Source: a bacterium
GTDB taxonomy: Bacteria > Bacillota > Clostridia > Lachnospirales > Lachnospiraceae
NCBI GenBank assembly: GCA_029227655.1
Contig: JAQYAI010000043.1
Coordinates: 1-44,773 of the forward strand
DNA length: 44,773 nucleotides
Direction: 5' to 3'
Positions within the stretch are counted from its first letter, which is position 1; every line of letters starts with the position of its first letter. This document shows positions 42,886 through 44,773 of the stretch, one piece after another. A program made the position numbers and the translations under genes. The notes beneath the pieces are model-generated. The model made no database searches, was not told the DNA's origin, and saw only the letters and a program-made list of their open reading frames with translations.

Positions 42886-43934
42886 AAAAAAGCAGGACAG
42901 CAGCAGGCTTTGCTATTCTGGCGGCAGCTCTTTATGCGGTAAATGTTCCGCTGTCAAAAATTCTCATACAATATGTGGAACCCACCATGATGGCGGCGTT
43001 TCTCTATTTGGGAGCAGGCGTGGGTCTGTCAATATGCCGTGGCGTGGAAATGCTGCTGGGAAAAGACTATAAGCGGGAACCTTTGACGAAAAAAGAATTC
43101 CCCTATGTGGCAGCCATGGTATTGCTGGATATAGCGGCACCAATTTTACTGATGTTTGGAATTTCAATGACCACATCGGCAAATGTGTCCCTTCTGAATA
43201 ATTTTGAAATTGTGGCAACTTCACTGATTGCCCTGCTGATATTCCATGAGGTTTTGTCGAAAAGACTGTGGGTTGCAATCGGATTGGTGACTTTGGCCAG
43301 TGTGATACTGGGATTTGAGGGAACAGAGAGCCTTGCCTTTCACAGGGGTTCTCTGTTTGTGTTAGGTGCCTGTATCTGCTGGGGATTTGAAAATAACTGT
43401 ACCAGAATGCTCAGTAGTAAAAGCTCTGTGGAGATTGTGGTCATAAAAGGATGCTTTTCCGGTTTGGGAAGCCTGATAGTAGCGAAGCTGTTGGGAGAAG
43501 CTATCCCGGAAATCCGCTGGATACTTCCGGTGTTGTTGCTGGGCTTCGTAGCCTATGGTTTGAGTATCCATTTTTACATTTTGGCACAAAAGGAGCTGGG
43601 AGCGGCAAAAACCAGTGCCTATTATTCCATAGCACCTTTTTTGGGAGTGGCGTTCAGTGTGTTGCTGTTGGGGGAACATCCTCAGATGCGTTTTTATGTA
43701 GCACTGGCAATTATGGCAGTCAGTACATGGTTAATGGTAAAGGATACCATAGCATTACAGCACACCCATGAGCATCAGCATATCCATACCCATGAGCATC
43801 GTCATGGAAATATGGTACACAGCCATGAACATAGTCATGAGCATACCCATATGCATGTTCATGGTGAGGATTCCCAACAACATCTGCATGGTCATGAGGA
43901 GTTAGGTAACCATAATCATGCCCATTTTTCATAA
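42882..43934 (+). CDS. EamA/DMT-family transporter with a His-rich C-terminal tail
   Basis: A 350-residue DMT permease. The first 293 residues form the normal ten-helix EamA pair (ILAAALYAVNVPLSKILI, then GACICWGFENNCTRML). The last 57 residues (43761-43931) contain 22 histidines, mostly every second residue (HTHEHQHIHTHEHRH, then HSHEHSHEHTHMHVH), then DSQQHLHGHEE and NHNHAH. This looks like a metal-binding tail of the type seen in Zn2+/Ni2+ transporters and chaperones, unusual in the DMT group. The tail DNA is microsatellite-like (CAT-rich). It overlaps the previous EamA gene by 4 nt. Confidence 0.88.
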   Translation: MKKSRTAAGFAILAAALYAVNVPLSKILIQYVEPTMMAAFLYLGAGVGLSICRGVEMLLGKDYKREPLTKKEFPYVAAMVLLDIAAPILLMFGISMTTSANVSLLNNFEIVATSLIALLIFHEVLSKRLWVAIGLVTLASVILGFEGTESLAFHRGSLFVLGACICWGFENNCTRMLSSKSSVEIVVIKGCFSGLGSLIVAKLLGEAIPEIRWILPVLLLGFVAYGLSIHFYILAQKELGAAKTSAYYSIAPFLGVAFSVLLLGEHPQMRFYVALAIMAVSTWLMVKDTIALQHTHEHQHIHTHEHRHGNMVHSHEHSHEHTHMHVHGEDSQQHLHGHEELGNHNHAHFS

Positions 43935-43965
43935 AAGCAACCAATAGTTGCGGCAAAGTTGGTAG

Positions 43966-43997
43966 AAAAAAAGAGGTATGTTTGCAATACTCTTTTT
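43966..43997 (+). terminator. Terminator-like hairpin after the His-tailed transporter gene
   Basis: AAAAAGAGGTAT and ATACTCTTTTT pair with one bulge around GTTTGCA, with the T-run inside the second arm; the ribosome binding site of the Xre gene follows at once. Confidence 0.55.
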
Positions 43998-44009
43998 GGA
44001 GGTGGACAG

Positions 44010-44773
44010 ATGAGTCTTGCAGAAAATATAAAGAGATACAGAACGGATAGAAAAATGTCTCAAGAGGATTTGGCAGAAGCTTTAAATATCAGTCGGCAAT
44101 CTGTTTCCAAATGGGAGACCGGAAAGGCAAAACCTGATACGGGAAATCTGATACAGATGGCACAGCTTTTTGGAGTGTCTTTGGGAGAGCTGACGGAGAC
44201 CCAAGAAGAGGATTTTCAAAGACCAAGGAAAAAATCCAGAAAACGGGTTGTCATAGGAATTTTGATAGGTATCTTACTGATAATATTGTTTGCGGCAGCG
44301 TTGGTTGTACATCGGTATCCCCAGGTTCTGGACAGAATCCGGCAGGAATACCATATGGGACAGAATAAGAAAACGGTAAAGCTCAAGCATGACAATATTT
44401 ATGAGGATGGTATTGACGGTCTGTTGGAGGATTTAGGAAAAGTAATTGATTTTCCCCAGCATATGATGCTAAAAAACAGTTTCAATCTGCATTTTGCACC
44501 GGACGGAACCATTTCGTCCATAGATACCATGTGGTACGGTTATGATGAACGCTATACCTATGTGGACAGTTATCTTATCAGCTATGACAGAAGTAAATCG
44601 GTCTATATCAGTGTTTGGTTTGGGGGCGGAACCGGAGATGTCTATGATGTGGAGAAGGATGTAAATGTTCTCTTTGAGGCATTGCGGGTGATTCCGGTGG
44701 AGGACGCAGTCAAAGACTGGGAAGAACCGGAATACGGAATCCTTTATAAGGGAGTCCGGGACTGGGGATATAA
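44010..44773 (+). CDS. Membrane-anchored Xre-family regulator (3' end outside window)
   Basis: At least 254 residues; the frame stays open to the edge, so the ORF track misses it. GGAGGTGGACAG precedes ATG. The N-terminal HTH_3 domain (about 3-60) is clear: LAENIKRYRTDRKMSQEDLAEALN, then ISRQSVSKWETGKAKPD. After a charged linker there is one membrane helix (about 78-98, VVIGILIGILLIILFAAALVV) and then an extracytoplasmic part with WYGYDERYTYVDSYLI. This is the pattern of one-component sensors that signal from outside to the chromosome. It may control the adjacent DMT genes, which is inference. Confidence 0.85.
   Translation, partial: MSLAENIKRYRTDRKMSQEDLAEALNISRQSVSKWETGKAKPDTGNLIQMAQLFGVSLGELTETQEEDFQRPRKKSRKRVVIGILIGILLIILFAAALVVHRYPQVLDRIRQEYHMGQNKKTVKLKHDNIYEDGIDGLLEDLGKVIDFPQHMMLKNSFNLHFAPDGTISSIDTMWYGYDERYTYVDSYLISYDRSKSVYISVWFGGGTGDVYDVEKDVNVLFEALRVIPVEDAVKDWEEPEYGILYKGVRDWGY

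Noticed and set aside
43720-43956. Minus-strand ORF with Asp/His/Tyr-rich repeats (43720-43956)
   Set aside because: It is the complement of the His-codon repeat of the DMT gene tail, a compositional shadow.

Overview
The window is low-to-moderate GC Firmicute DNA, most likely from an endospore-forming, gut-type member of the Lachnospiraceae (Clostridia). Support comes from: the Bacillus/Clostridium cluster order rqcP(yabO)-yabP-yabQ-divIC-spoIIE-tilS-hpt-ftsH; a CotS-like coat kinase; a large Gram-positive SRP RNA; a T-box leader on proS; a yybP-ykoY riboswitch; and tRNA genes with no encoded CCA, matched by a cca gene in the window. Genus is not decided from sequence alone.

Region 1 (1-8330, mostly minus strand). 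The head of the ATP synthase operon (atpZ-like, atpI-like, atpB cut by the left edge) has a clear promoter. Next is an operon from 6020 down to 1116: a 32-residue membrane miniprotein missing from the ORF track, a VanW-family wall protein, an AIR-synthase-like protein, an Lrp-type regulator, a class I/II aminotransferase and trmL. A B12-binding radical SAM gene lies upstream, divergent from the SRP RNA gene.

Region 2 (8330-28900). Housekeeping and sporulation core: Na+/alanine symporter, KdpDE-like two-component pair, tadA, dgt, two lineage-type proteins of unknown function with Glu-rich linkers, a GH13 amylase-type enzyme, the ftsH-hpt-tilS-spoIIE and divIC-yabQ-yabP-rqcP blocks, HU, CotS-like kinase, and cca-proS behind a proline T-box. 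SpoIIE lacks its usual multi-pass membrane domain.

Region 3 (28900-35125). A YrbG-type cation antiporter behind an Mn2+-type yybP-ykoY riboswitch, an RluA-type pseudouridine synthase, DUF2786 and DUF554 genes, and rpoD. Downstream of rpoD is a gene-free stretch with six in-register copies of a 64-bp repeat. Each copy can form hairpins and carries, on the minus strand, an ATG with a very short ORF; a Shine-Dalgarno-like sequence precedes it in most copies. A 59-codon ORF with its own promoter and a six-gene tRNA operon (Pro, Gly, Arg, His, Gln, Lys) follow.

Region 4 (35125-44773, accessory). It opens with the C-terminal stub of a tyrosine recombinase next to tRNA-Lys. Four GNAT acetyltransferases, a flavodoxin, a zinc-type macrodomain ADP-ribose hydrolase, PnuC, an MBL hydrolase, a VOC protein, two DMT permeases (one with a 57-residue tail holding 22 histidines), a broken Rpn-type nuclease gene and a membrane-anchored Xre regulator follow. 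The likely theme is small-molecule modification, NAD/ADP-ribose chemistry and efflux in a recombination-prone tRNA-adjacent island. The strongest candidates for something undescribed are the 64-bp repeat array, the His-tailed permease, the pnuC leader and the 32-aa miniprotein.
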